DNA of 64,000 nucleotides from Scybalocola_A sp900557175 (lineage in GTDB: Bacteria; Bacillota; Clostridia; Lachnospirales; Lachnospiraceae), in assembly GCA_937890745.1 (NCBI GenBank), contig CALADH010000073.1:1-64000 (forward strand), written 5' to 3'. A model generated the notes under the pieces. The model made no database searches and had not been told where the DNA came from. It worked only from the letters and a program-made list of their open reading frames with translations. The position numbers and the translations under genes are program-made. Below are positions 43,427-52,240 of the stretch, one piece after another. Within the stretch, counting starts at the first letter, position 1, and every line of letters starts with the position of its first letter.

Positions 43427-43798
43427 TTATTCTTCGTCTTCGTAATCTCCGTCTTCGCCGTCTTCCTCTGACATCTCGTCGTCTTCGTGATCATCTGCGT
43501 CATCCTCTAATGACATCTCAAGCACATCACTGTTGTAGTCCATCACGAACTCATCCTCGTCTGTCTCGTCAGCGCCGATAATCTTTACCTCACCGTCATA
43601 CAGTTCTTCAACAGCAACAGATAACGGTTTTTTACCTTTTGCGCCCGGAACAAGCGGCTCTGAACCTGAAATAATCTGACGTGCACGTTTTGCCGTCGCG
43701 ATTACAATTGAATAACGGCTCTGAACAACCGGCTGTTCGCCTTCTTCGATATCGCTGTTGACTGCTTTCATTAAATCTGAATAAGATGGATGTAACAT
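43427..43798 (-). CDS. rpoZ: RNA polymerase omega subunit with long acidic tail
   Basis: Omega helps assemble and stabilise beta-prime. The N-terminal 75 residues match omega (MLHPSYSDLMKAV, RYSIVIATAKRARQI, KPLSVAVEELYDGEV). After that comes an extra tail of about 40 residues made mostly of Asp and Glu (LEDDADDHEDDEMSEEDGED), making 123 residues in place of the usual 60-90. It follows gmk by 3 bases, the normal gmk-rpoZ pair. Confidence 0.95.
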   Translation of the reverse strand: MLHPSYSDLMKAVNSDIEEGEQPVVQSRYSIVIATAKRARQIISGSEPLVPGAKGKKPLSVAVEELYDGEVKIIGADETDEDEFVMDYNSDVLEMSLEDDADDHEDDEMSEEDGEDGDYEDEE

Positions 43799-43801
43799 AT
43801 A

Positions 43802-44440
43802 TTATTCTCCCTTCCTGTATAATTCCAAATCTTCTCTCATTTTACAAATAAATGCACCATTTCTAAAGGCACGTAAACGCTCATTTTCAACAATAGTATA
43901 AATATTGTCTGCACACGCTTCGACACGGCCATCCTCATTGAGGACAATGTAATCATAATCCTTCATGTAAACGGCCTCCTCTGCGGCTCTTGCCATTCTT
44001 TCTTGAATCACAGCTTCTGTTTCTGTGCCTCTGCCGCGAAGTCTGTTTTCAAGGCTCTTTGCGTCCGGCGGTGTCACAAAAATAAGAACAGCGTCCGGGA
44101 ATCTTTCTTTCACCTTAAGCGCGCCCTGAATTTCAATTTCCAAAAGGACGTTCATTCCCTCAGCGAGCTTTGATTCCACAAATGCTCTCGGCGTCCCGTA
44201 ATAATTGCCGACATAGCACGCATACTCTAACAGTTCATTGTCCGCAATCATCTGCTCAAATTCTTCTTTTTTTCTGAAAAAATAGTGCTGTCCGTCAACC
44301 TCGCCCTCTCTTGGGAGACGTGTCGTCGCTGACACAGACAGGCAAAACTTATCGGAATACTTTTCCATAAAGCTTCCCATGGCTGTACCTTTACCGGCAC
44401 CTGAAAAGCCTGATACGATGACTAATATGCCCTTTTTCAT
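43802..44440 (-). CDS. gmk: Guanylate kinase
   Basis: Phosphorylates GMP to GDP. The 212-residue protein shows the P-loop SGFSGAGKGTAM, the GMP-binding stretch SATTRLPREGEVDGQHYFF, LLEIEIQGALKV and RGRGTETEAVI lid residues. Complete. It sits between remA and rpoZ, the yicC-remA-gmk-rpoZ order conserved across Firmicutes. Confidence 0.97.
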   Translation of the reverse strand: MKKGILVIVSGFSGAGKGTAMGSFMEKYSDKFCLSVSATTRLPREGEVDGQHYFFRKKEEFEQMIADNELLEYACYVGNYYGTPRAFVESKLAEGMNVLLEIEIQGALKVKERFPDAVLIFVTPPDAKSLENRLRGRGTETEAVIQERMARAAEEAVYMKDYDYIVLNEDGRVEACADNIYTIVENERLRAFRNGAFICKMREDLELYRKGE

Positions 44441-44466
44441 TCTCGATACTCCTTTATCCTCTGCCT

Positions 44467-44769
44467 TTAAAGACAGTCCTCCTCCGGCACATCGTGAAGC
44501 GCCGCCTCACAGGCAGCATCCGCTGCAAGTTCTCTGCCCTTATAGCGGTTCGCCAGCGTTTCCGGCTGAAGTGCTGATAAAACAACATGGTCATCATCCA
44601 TGATAAGCACTGCCCTCGTCCGGCGTCCCTGAGTGGCATCAACAACTCTGCCTTCGTCCCTTGACGTCTGTACAAGACGCTTTGCCGGCGCTGAGTCCGG
44701 ATTAATCACAGCCACAAGCTTTGTGCTGTTAATCATATTGCCAAAGCCTACATTTAACAAACCGCTCAT
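44467..44769 (-). CDS. remA: RemA-like DUF370 DNA-binding regulator
   Basis: RemA activates matrix and osmoprotection genes in Bacillus and forms a DNA-wrapping oligomer. The start MSGLLNVGFGNMIN has GGAGAGG seven bases upstream; a TTG two codons earlier is less likely. The 100 residues include KLVAVINPDSAPAKRLVQTS, GRVVDATQGRRTRAVLIMDD and VVLSALQPETLANRY, all strongly conserved in DUF370. The C-terminal 25 residues (GRELAADAACEAAL) are a variable tail. Its targets in clostridia are not known. Confidence 0.92.
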   Translation of the reverse strand: MSGLLNVGFGNMINSTKLVAVINPDSAPAKRLVQTSRDEGRVVDATQGRRTRAVLIMDDDHVVLSALQPETLANRYKGRELAADAACEAALHDVPEEDCL

Positions 44770-44793
44770 CGGCAATCCTCTCCTGTTTCTTAA

Positions 44794-45672
44794 TTATTCG
44801 ATATTCTGGATCTGCTCTCTGACCTTCTCAATTTCTGTCTTCAGGTCAATCGCCTTATTGGAAATTTCCAGATCATTGGCCTTTGACAAAATCGTATTGG
44901 CCTCTCTGTTCATCTCCTGGGCAATAAAATCGAGTTTTCTGCCGACACTGCCGCCCTCATTAAGCGCTTCCGCCGCACTTTTAATATGACTTCTCAGACG
45001 GACAGTTTCCTCGTCAACACAGATCTTGTCTGCAAAAATTGTAACCTCTGTCAAAATTCTGTTTTCATCGACAGTACTGTTTTCCAAAAGCTCGCACACC
45101 TTCGCCTTCAGGCGCGCCTCATAAGCTTTAATAATCTCAGGCGACCGTTCCTCGATAAAATCAACCATCGCCGTCATACCGTCAAGCTTTGATAAGAGGT
45201 CACATCTCAAATGCTCGCCCTCGGCGATTCTTGTCTCAACAAACTTTTCACAGGCGCCCGATACTGTCTGCTCAATCAGCTTTAACAGTGCTTCTTCATC
45301 GACCGTCTGCTCCTCAAGTGAAAATACTTCCGGATATTTTGAAAGCTTTGATGCTGTCACATCATTCTCCACGCCAAATGAAGCGCTGATTTCCTTCAGC
45401 TTGTCATAATACTCTGCCGCAAGCTCACTGTTGTACTTAAGACATACCGTATGCTCTGTATAGTCCTCATAGGTGATAAACACATCGACCTTACCACGCT
45501 GAATATACTTTTTTAACAGCGTTCTTATTGAGGATTCAAAGACACCGAGCTTTTTGGGCATCTTCATATTAATATCACAATAACGGTGATTGACGGCCTT
45601 AATCTCGACAACCATCTTTCTGTCTTTATCTGCCGTCTCACATCGTCCAAAGCCGGTCATACTTTTAATCAT
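44794..45672 (-). CDS. YicC/YloC family endoribonuclease
   Basis: YicC-type proteins act as endoribonucleases in RNA turnover. The start MIKSMTGFGRCE is the conserved family N-terminus; a longer in-frame reading would begin upstream of the promoter -10 at 45751-45756 and is therefore ruled out. The 292 residues include NHRYCDINMKMP, the helical middle region and the C-terminal GRKLDFIAQEMNREANTILSK in pieces. First gene of a fifteen-gene housekeeping run. Confidence 0.93.
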   Translation of the reverse strand: MIKSMTGFGRCETADKDRKMVVEIKAVNHRYCDINMKMPKKLGVFESSIRTLLKKYIQRGKVDVFITYEDYTEHTVCLKYNSELAAEYYDKLKEISASFGVENDVTASKLSKYPEVFSLEEQTVDEEALLKLIEQTVSGACEKFVETRIAEGEHLRCDLLSKLDGMTAMVDFIEERSPEIIKAYEARLKAKVCELLENSTVDENRILTEVTIFADKICVDEETVRLRSHIKSAAEALNEGGSVGRKLDFIAQEMNREANTILSKANDLEISNKAIDLKTEIEKVREQIQNIE

Positions 45673-45750
45673 ATCATCCACCTGCTTTAAATCTTTTTGT
45701 ATACAGTTATCTTCATAGCCGTAATGTTGTTCTGTAACTGTATCTAAAAT

Positions 45751-45779
45751 ATTATAAGGCAATTTAATTTTTTAGTCAA
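45751..45779 (-). promoter_or_regulatory. Strong sigma-A promoter of the yicC operon
   Basis: TTGACT (45774-45779), exactly 17 bases, TATAAT (45751-45756). One mismatch to consensus in total. The leader to yicC is about 70 bases. Confidence 0.85.
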
Positions 45780-45819
45780 TAAAAAGCCGTCTGTTTCTTA
45801 AAAGGGTTTCTTAAAACGG

Positions 45820-46572
45820 TTATAGAAAGCAATTTTTTAAAACGGCCACCGTTTTTAGTGCATCCAAAGCAGTGCGGCACTCTGCTGTATAGGACAGTTG
45901 TTTTGAAGCCTGTGACAGCGCCTCAAAAACCTCCGAAACACAAATCGTCCCGTCATTTAAAGCGAGATGTTCATCGGAGACGCCATGATTATCATGAACA
46001 TGCACATGACTGAGCCTGCTGCCAAGCACCCTTACCCACATTTGCGGCGTTTCCTTTGAATAACAGTGGGCATGGCCGATATCAAGGCAAAGATTAAATC
46101 CCGGATGAGCCACAGCTTCTGCAATTTTCTTAAGTACGCGGGCATAAGGATCCCACACATTCTCAAGCACTATTGGTACCGGACGCCCATCCGCCATAAA
46201 TTTTGTCCAAAACTCTATCATACGTTCCGCCCAGCCTTCCAGATAATATACCGACGGAATAAACCCCGTATGGTATACAATTTTCTCTGCATCCAGTGCC
46301 ACAGCTGCACTATAGGCCTGTTCAAACCGGTACCGTACGGTTTCCTGAATAAGACTGTCATAGGAAGCCTCATTCAAGTCCAAAAAAGGGCCGTGAATAC
46401 TTAAATGCTCACAGCCCATTGAACGCAGTCTTTGCCTGTAACCCCGGATATGCGGTTGTAAGCTGTCAAGATTTTCCGAAACAGAAAACTCAATCGCCTC
46501 AATACCCGCACCCGTTTTTTCAATAACATCTGCCATTTCTGAATCATCCAGTAAATGACTGATATAAATCAT
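45820..46572 (-). CDS. TIM-barrel sugar phosphate isomerase/epimerase-like protein
   Basis: Member of the xylose-isomerase-like/AP-endonuclease family 2 TIM barrels. The 250-residue protein shows EHLSIHGPFLDLN, KIVYHTGFIP, IVLENVWDP, LCLDIGHAHCYSKE and SHVHVHDNHGVSDEHLALNDG, with the Glu, Asp and His residues that bind the metal in this family. Substrate cannot be told. It overlaps the leucine-rich-repeat gene by 29 bases with a GGAGGAGG site inside that gene, so it is the last member of the riboswitch-led operon if that operon reads through. No DNA repair function is implied. Confidence 0.8.
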   Translation of the reverse strand: MIYISHLLDDSEMADVIEKTGAGIEAIEFSVSENLDSLQPHIRGYRQRLRSMGCEHLSIHGPFLDLNEASYDSLIQETVRYRFEQAYSAAVALDAEKIVYHTGFIPSVYYLEGWAERMIEFWTKFMADGRPVPIVLENVWDPYARVLKKIAEAVAHPGFNLCLDIGHAHCYSKETPQMWVRVLGSRLSHVHVHDNHGVSDEHLALNDGTICVSEVFEALSQASKQLSYTAECRTALDALKTVAVLKNCFL

Positions 46573-47341
46573 CGTCTTCTTCCTCCTCCATATATTCCAT
46601 TTTAAAACCGTATTTTAAACAATATCTTTCTGCAGTACTTCCATGCCTGCATCGGATTTTCGTTCCTTTATTAATCATCCACTCACCTATAAATTCCGGT
46701 TCTCCGGGAATTTCAACAACTTTCAGGTGATTGCAGCCATGAAAAGCCCATTTTTCAATAATACGGACATTTTCAGGTATTTTTACATATTCAAGCTCCC
46801 GGCATTTCAAAAAAGCGCTGTCGCCTATCTTTTCCAAAGATTCCGGAAGCATCAGACGCTCAAGTCCCGTATCGCAAAAAGCTTCCTTCTCAATTTTTAA
46901 AAGTCCTTCCGGTAAATCTACATGCTTTAACCCCTTACATCCGAAAAATGCTCTTTCGCTGATTGTTTTTCCTGAGCACGCTGCATTTTCAAGGCGCTTA
47001 CACATTGAAAATGCACCTGAACCGACAGATTCAAGGCGATTCGGAAAAACAATATTCGTCAGGCTTGTACATCCCCAAAAAGCATTCTTTCGAATAACCT
47101 TCACCGCGCCGAGCCTGATCCGGCGCAGCGATGTACAGCCCGAAAAACTGCCGATGCCGATTTCTGAAATTCCATTCTCCAAATCAATCTCTCTGACTTT
47201 AATATTATTTTTAAAAGCTTCATCCCCTATCTTTTTATAATCACCGCCGATAATCATTTTCTTACTAATGTTTTTCTTCACATCATCTTTAATAAAGACC
47301 GACTTATCCTTTGCCCGCCATACTAAAACCTGTTGTGCCAC
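46544..47341 (-). CDS. Leucine-rich repeat (BspA/LRR_5-like) protein
   Basis: The 265-residue product consists of about six 23-residue repeats of the Treponema BspA type, e.g. EIGIGSFSGCTSLRRIRLG, VIRKNAFWGCTSLTNIVFP and IGDSAFLKCRELEYVKIPE. There is no signal peptide or membrane anchor, so it seems cytoplasmic, unlike most BspA-like proteins. It begins at GTG with GGGGGG six bases upstream; an ATG two bases earlier is out of frame. It lies 21 bases after the ECF S gene. Function unknown; it may mediate protein contacts. Confidence 0.78.
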   Translation of the reverse strand: MAQQVLVWRAKDKSVFIKDDVKKNISKKMIIGGDYKKIGDEAFKNNIKVREIDLENGISEIGIGSFSGCTSLRRIRLGAVKVIRKNAFWGCTSLTNIVFPNRLESVGSGAFSMCKRLENAACSGKTISERAFFGCKGLKHVDLPEGLLKIEKEAFCDTGLERLMLPESLEKIGDSAFLKCRELEYVKIPENVRIIEKWAFHGCNHLKVVEIPGEPEFIGEWMINKGTKIRCRHGSTAERYCLKYGFKMEYMEEEEDDDLYQSFTG

Positions 47342-47362
47342 ATGAATCCCCCCATTTTTTAA

Positions 47363-48706
47363 CTAAACTTCCATCATTCCATATTTTATTTTAATTCTTT
47401 CAAGCTTTCTCTCAAACGGATCTGATAAAACAGCAAGAAAAACAACTGTTGCCACGGCATGAATCACATTAAACGGAAAACCGGTAATATAAGATGCCTT
47501 AAACAGCGCCCACGAAAACTGACTTGAAAACATCGTCACAGATGCCGTATCCATCAGAAGCCCATAAATCACCAGTGTTGCAAAGCCGCCAAAAATACAA
47601 AGTCTGATTTTTCTGTGCCGTCTTTGCTGAGCCGACAGTCTTCCTATGCCCTGAGTCCTGTGAAATAACAATCCGCCGAGAAAGCCGGTAATACCAAAGC
47701 CAAACATCTGCCAAGGCGTCCACGGTCCCTGTCCGAAGAAAAAATTAGACACGAATCCGGCGACGGCGCCTGTTAAAAATCCGGCCTCCGCGCCAAGCGA
47801 TACTCCCGCAATAATAACAACCGCCATCAAAGGCTTAAACTGCGGAATCATAAAAAAAGCAGCACGGCTGACTGCCGCGATTGCCGCCATCACTGCAATC
47901 AATAAAATCTCCCTTGCCTGCGGCCGCCGGTCCTCGAAAATCATACAAAACGGAAGCATCGAAAGACCGATAATACACAACGCAACAAACGACGGGCTTC
48001 TGTCATTCAAAAAGAAAATACCGAAAAAAATCATTGCCGGTATTGCCACTGCAATTAACAAAAATGCTACCTTTGTCCGCCGTCCGATATGCTTATCAAC
48101 GCTTTGTTCTCTGTCCGTGTAATACGCCGATTGATCTGCCTTTGTATTTAAGAGCTTTTTAATAAATACAGACAACAAAACGGCCATTATAAGCTGGGCA
48201 TAGGGCCAGCTTGTCATCTGCACATAGCTATGTATTGTCAGATTAATAAAACTACTTTCCCGGCCGGCTTTTAAATTAATCATCATATTAAGTCCGGCAA
48301 CCGCAAAAAACATCATTAAAGGCATCAGCAACGCCGCCAAAAAAGAGAAACGGCCTATCAACGCTGCCCGCACCTTGAAACGATACATCAGGATGGCTGC
48401 TGTAAGTACAAATACACTCACGATCACAGATGCCGCCGCAAAAGCTTTTGCCCAATTTGAAAGCAAATGAAGCTGCCCGGCATCAAAAGGCGTCATTTTA
48501 AGCTTACCGCCAAGTTCAATACTCCTGTTTATGTTTTCTCCGGCCATACCAAGTTCCCACAAACTGTACGTCACCGGCAATCGCGAATATTTTAAAAAGG
48601 GCACGGACACCCACGGAAGAAACAACTGACAGACAATCACATATACACTGCCAAGTACCGGCAGCATCGCCATCGTATCTATGCCTGAAGCCTGTTTGTC
48701 TGACAT
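47363..48706 (-). CDS. ECF transporter S component with extra N-terminal membrane domain (probable cobalamin type)
   Basis: Substrate-binding membrane subunit of an ECF importer. The C-terminal half (about 225-447) is the six-helix S fold with AEAGFLTGAVAGFVSNFFFG and QGPWTPWQMFGFGITGFLGG. The N-terminal 200 residues hold four further membrane segments, unusual since S components are normally 170-220 residues. The B12 riboswitch upstream and the dedicated T and A genes point to cobalamin or a precursor, as proposed for CbrT-type systems; direct proof is lacking. Its ATG overlaps the ATPase gene by 28 bases. Confidence 0.78.
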   Translation of the reverse strand: MSDKQASGIDTMAMLPVLGSVYVIVCQLFLPWVSVPFLKYSRLPVTYSLWELGMAGENINRSIELGGKLKMTPFDAGQLHLLSNWAKAFAAASVIVSVFVLTAAILMYRFKVRAALIGRFSFLAALLMPLMMFFAVAGLNMMINLKAGRESSFINLTIHSYVQMTSWPYAQLIMAVLLSVFIKKLLNTKADQSAYYTDREQSVDKHIGRRTKVAFLLIAVAIPAMIFFGIFFLNDRSPSFVALCIIGLSMLPFCMIFEDRRPQAREILLIAVMAAIAAVSRAAFFMIPQFKPLMAVVIIAGVSLGAEAGFLTGAVAGFVSNFFFGQGPWTPWQMFGFGITGFLGGLLFHRTQGIGRLSAQQRRHRKIRLCIFGGFATLVIYGLLMDTASVTMFSSQFSWALFKASYITGFPFNVIHAVATVVFLAVLSDPFERKLERIKIKYGMMEV

Positions 48707-50418
48707 AATTCAATCACATCCTTTACAGTAACGGCTTCGGGAAAAACATGGCGCGCCATACGGTTTGCCGCCGTTGTATAAAAACTGTTTCCGGTAAAAA
48801 ACTGCCGCGCCGGACAGGCCGTCACAATATTTCCGTCAAAGAACATGGCGCAGCGGTCTGCATAAGCGGCACAAAATTCAATATCATGAGAAACCATCAA
48901 AATCGTCATACCTCTTTTCTGAAGCCGCTCAAAAATAGAAGCAAGCCTTGACTTATAAAAGCCGTCCAGGCCCTTTGTAGGTTCATCCAGCAAAAGTATT
49001 TCCGGTTCAAGCAAAAGTACCTTTGCGAGCGCTGCCCGCTGCTGTTCCCCGCCGCTTAAATCGTACGGATGCATATGAAGCAGATGTCCGATTTCCGTCT
49101 CCTCAACAACACGTTCAATTCGTCGTTCGCGTTCCTTTTTCACCTCCGCCGGCATATCGCAAAACATCTCTTTTAAATCGCCGAGCACGGTATCTTTCAC
49201 AAAAAGATTTTGAGGATTCTGCGGAAGAACACCGAGAAAATTTCTATACAGCTCTTTATCTTTAATCTTTTTGCACTCCCGGCCGCGCAGCATAATCCTG
49301 CCTCTGTAAGGATGATTGATGCCGGCAATCAGTGACAGTGTCGTTGTCTTTCCCGTGCCGTTGCCGCCCAAAATACAAAACATTTCTCCCTGATAAACTT
49401 TTAATGATAGTCCTTTCACAATATCCGGCGCGTCTTTCTCATAGCGAAACCATACTTCCCGCACGTCAATCACCGGCTTCCCGCTTTCGCGCGTTTCTTT
49501 CTCCGGCCTGCCTTTAAGCACCGATATTTTTTCCGGTTCAGCTTTTTTATCCGAACCACGTATGCCGTCATTCTTTCCATGACTTTTAGCTTCGCCTTTA
49601 AAATTTTTTTCAAGCCACCGCCTGCCCTCGCAGACAGTCAGCGGACAACTGCCCGGCTGTCCGGTACCGTTATAAATCTGAACCGGACTTGGCATCGCTA
49701 AAAATAAGTCACTGCCCGCAAGCGCCGTTCCGACGACTCTCGGATTATCAAAAAAGCTTTGACGGCCATCTTCTAATACAAGTACCTTGTCAGCCATCGG
49801 AAAAACTTCTTCCAGACGATGCTCAATCATAATCACTGTCACACCAAGCTCAAGATTGATTTTTCGTATCGTTGCCAAAAAGTCACCGGCAGCAATCGGA
49901 TCAAGCTGAGATGTCGGTTCGTCCAAAACAAGGACTTTGGGCTGCATTGCCATCACCGAAGCAAGATTTAAAAGCTGCTTCTGTCCCCCTGATAATTCTT
50001 CAACATTTTTATAAAACCAATTCTGGATTCCGAAAAAGCTTGCCATCTCAGCGACACGCAGACGGATCACCTCCTGAGGATAACCTAAATTTTCTACACC
50101 AAAAGCCAATTCATGCCACACCTTATCTGTCACAAGCTGATTATCGGGGCTTTGAAGTACATATCCGATATCCGCCGCCTGCACTCTGACAGGCACTTCC
50201 TGAAGCGGACAGCCACAATAAAAAATTTCTCCCTTTCTGCGTCCGTAAGGCGTCATCACTGTTTTAAAATGCCGCATCAGTGTCGTCTTGCCACACCCCG
50301 ATTTGCCGCATATTAACACAAATTCCCCCGCTTCAATCGAAAAATTCAGGTCAAAAAGCGCCGGTTTTTCGGTCTGTGGGTAATAAAACCCTAAATTTTT
50401 GATTTCAAATAATGCCAT
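48679..50418 (-). CDS. ECF transporter energy-coupling ATPase, two fused ABC domains
   Basis: Drives the ECF importer. The start MALFEIKNLGFYYP has GAGGAT upstream; the reading frame is open further but overlaps ecfT and shows no domain there. The 579 residues contain ABC domain 1 (Walker A CGKSGCGKTTLM near 38-49; signature LSGGQKQ; LVLDEPTSQLDP) and ABC domain 2 (LGGNGTGKTTTLS; LSGGEQQR; LLLDEPTKGLDG), joined by a charged linker of about 60 residues. Most ECF modules use two separate ATPases; here they are one polypeptide. Confidence 0.93.
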   Translation of the reverse strand: MALFEIKNLGFYYPQTEKPALFDLNFSIEAGEFVLICGKSGCGKTTLMRHFKTVMTPYGRRKGEIFYCGCPLQEVPVRVQAADIGYVLQSPDNQLVTDKVWHELAFGVENLGYPQEVIRLRVAEMASFFGIQNWFYKNVEELSGGQKQLLNLASVMAMQPKVLVLDEPTSQLDPIAAGDFLATIRKINLELGVTVIMIEHRLEEVFPMADKVLVLEDGRQSFFDNPRVVGTALAGSDLFLAMPSPVQIYNGTGQPGSCPLTVCEGRRWLEKNFKGEAKSHGKNDGIRGSDKKAEPEKISVLKGRPEKETRESGKPVIDVREVWFRYEKDAPDIVKGLSLKVYQGEMFCILGGNGTGKTTTLSLIAGINHPYRGRIMLRGRECKKIKDKELYRNFLGVLPQNPQNLFVKDTVLGDLKEMFCDMPAEVKKERERRIERVVEETEIGHLLHMHPYDLSGGEQQRAALAKVLLLEPEILLLDEPTKGLDGFYKSRLASIFERLQKRGMTILMVSHDIEFCAAYADRCAMFFDGNIVTACPARQFFTGNSFYTTAANRMARHVFPEAVTVKDVIELCQTNRLQA

Positions 50419-51284
50419 TTTATATCCTCTGTCCAATCCACAATAAGCGGAAACATACACAATATGCCATAACAAATAAAGACTATCCACGCAAAAGGCG
50501 TCATCGTATTCATCTTTAGCATCGGATAGTACAAAAAACGCACCTGTTTTGTCAATATCCCCGCAATCACAACAGTGCCCATACAAAGCAGCGCTGCAAA
50601 CATCATTTTATCTCTCGTATCAAACCGGTAAATTGAAAAATTATTTCTTCCCCGCAGTCCATAGCCTCTTGAACGCATCGAATCCGCTGTTTCCACAGAA
50701 TTTTCAAGTGCCCATGTCAGCATGATTGAAAGCACTTTCATGCCATGCCCCGCCCTTTGCCATAAATTTCCATTTGTCACATCGCGTCCAATGCACTTTT
50801 GTGATTCACACACCTTTTGTATCTGAATCTTAAACTTCGGAACAAACCGGAGCACCATCGAAAATATCAATGAAAGCGCCGGGATGACTTTTCCAAAAAG
50901 ATAAATAAATTTATCTGATGTCATCACAGACTGATAACACGAAAACCAGTTTAAAACTGTGACAAGCATCACCCCGGCTGCCAGCCCGTAAATCACAGAT
51001 TCCAGCGTCAGCGGATTGCCTGTTCCAAAATAACATATCAGCGTCACGCCTTCATGATTAAACAGCGGATTCACTGCCGCAGATATTAAAAATACCGGAA
51101 GCATCAGCCAGAGCGCCGTTTTTACAGCTTTCCATTTTTTCAAATAAAGATAGTATAAAAATCCGCCAATACATGAAATTCCCAAAAATACCGGATGCAT
51201 CACAAACATAGAGCAGCCGAGCACAAGCACGAAATATAAAAAACTTATTGCCGGGTGAAAGGATGAAAAATTGTCACTTACCAT
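50391..51284 (-). CDS. ECF transporter transmembrane T component
   Basis: Scaffold that couples S component toppling to the ATPases. The 297-residue protein has about six membrane segments and the cytoplasmic coupling helix motif ENSVETADSMRSRGYGLRGRN with the Ala/Ser-Arg-Gly signature. It starts one base after the lipoprotein stop and overlaps the ATPase gene by 28 bases. Part of the B12-riboswitch operon, so probably dedicated to that S component rather than shared. Confidence 0.9.
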   Translation of the reverse strand: MVSDNFSSFHPAISFLYFVLVLGCSMFVMHPVFLGISCIGGFLYYLYLKKWKAVKTALWLMLPVFLISAAVNPLFNHEGVTLICYFGTGNPLTLESVIYGLAAGVMLVTVLNWFSCYQSVMTSDKFIYLFGKVIPALSLIFSMVLRFVPKFKIQIQKVCESQKCIGRDVTNGNLWQRAGHGMKVLSIMLTWALENSVETADSMRSRGYGLRGRNNFSIYRFDTRDKMMFAALLCMGTVVIAGILTKQVRFLYYPMLKMNTMTPFAWIVFICYGILCMFPLIVDWTEDIKWHYLKSKI

Positions 51285-51285
51285 A

Positions 51286-52113
51286 TTATCCCATCCAGTC
51301 CTGACCTAAATCCCTGCCTAAATCGCACGTATAATTCCATTCAATCACATCGCCGCTCTGAACAACATAGCGGCTGCACCCATAATTCGGATACCATCCA
51401 TTGACCGAATACATCCAGCCGGAATCACCGCCGCAGTCAAATTCATACAAATTGTGAATACCCTCGATATAATTTGAATTATACATTGGTGTAAAGCTGT
51501 ACTCCATATGGATCCGATGATTTTGTGTTTCTCTCAAAAGTACATCAAAAACACTTTCGCCCTCATAAAACGAAACTTCTTTTTGAGCATAAATCACACC
51601 GTCTGACGGCACCAAATCTTCCTTACCTTCCGTCAGATTTTCCATATTATCAAGGATTGTCGCACACGAAATGCTTAAATAGCACGTCTGCTTTTTCGAC
51701 GTATCAATCGGTATATCGCCCGGTTCTACCGGATTTTGCTGGCCTTCCGGTACCGGATCTGTCAAATACTCATCCTGTCCTTCTGACTTGCCGTCACTAT
51801 AGGTTACATTCTGACTTTTGCCGGAAACTGTTTTCTCCTCATATTTTGAATAGTCTTTGCTTTCATCTTCCGCATCGCCAACTTCAAAATAATCATCCGC
51901 CGTTAAATCACTGTCACCTTTTTCACTTTCTTTTTGACCTTCGGTTTCTTTGGCATCACTTTCCGCCGCCGTCTGACTTTCCATCCATCCGTCTTCTTTA
52001 TCCGGTATCTGATCAAGCCGCTCTGTCTTGCCGCACCCTGAAAAAACAAATGCAAACATCAGCACTATGCCGCATATAAACCATATTTTTTTAAATTTTT
52101 TCCCCATCATCAT
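51286..52113 (-). CDS. Lipoprotein with DUF4430 (transcobalamin-like C-terminal) domain
   Basis: Secreted, lipid-anchored protein: signal sequence of about 26 residues (KKFKKIWFICGIVLMFAFVF) and lipobox FSGC near C27. An acidic, Ser/Glu/Asp-rich spacer (about 30-140) precedes the DUF4430 domain (about 150-275), marked by ETQNHRIHMEY, DCGGDSGWMYSVNGWYPNYG and VVQSGDVIEWNYTCDLG. DUF4430 is related to the beta domain of animal transcobalamin and intrinsic factor, which closes over vitamin B12. Being first in a B12-riboswitch ECF operon, it is a good candidate for surface capture of corrinoids. Several start codons are clustered (TTG and three ATG). Confidence 0.85.
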   Translation of the reverse strand: MMMGKKFKKIWFICGIVLMFAFVFSGCGKTERLDQIPDKEDGWMESQTAAESDAKETEGQKESEKGDSDLTADDYFEVGDAEDESKDYSKYEEKTVSGKSQNVTYSDGKSEGQDEYLTDPVPEGQQNPVEPGDIPIDTSKKQTCYLSISCATILDNMENLTEGKEDLVPSDGVIYAQKEVSFYEGESVFDVLLRETQNHRIHMEYSFTPMYNSNYIEGIHNLYEFDCGGDSGWMYSVNGWYPNYGCSRYVVQSGDVIEWNYTCDLGRDLGQDWMG

Positions 52114-52133
52114 CAACCTTTCTCTTTATAAAT

Positions 52134-52176
52134 ATAAAAAAGCAGACCTTTCACATCACATCTGCGAAAAGTCTGT
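52134..52176 (-). terminator. Expression-platform terminator of the cobalamin riboswitch
   Basis: CAGACTTTTC and GAAAGGTCTG pair (52143-52152 with 52165-52174, one G-U wobble) and are followed by CTTTTTTAT. It lies 70 bases after the B12 box and before the ribosome site, so the switch most likely acts by transcription termination. Confidence 0.85.
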
Positions 52177-52240
52177 CTCTTATGTCCATCTTATTTGTAC
52201 AAAAATAAAACATTTCCTCATCCCAGAAATATCTTCAAAA

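Noticed and set aside
45672..45762. Longer yicC reading frame from 45762
   Set aside because: The near-consensus promoter -10 at 45751-45756 would lie inside it and the family N-terminus starts at MIKSMTGFGR.
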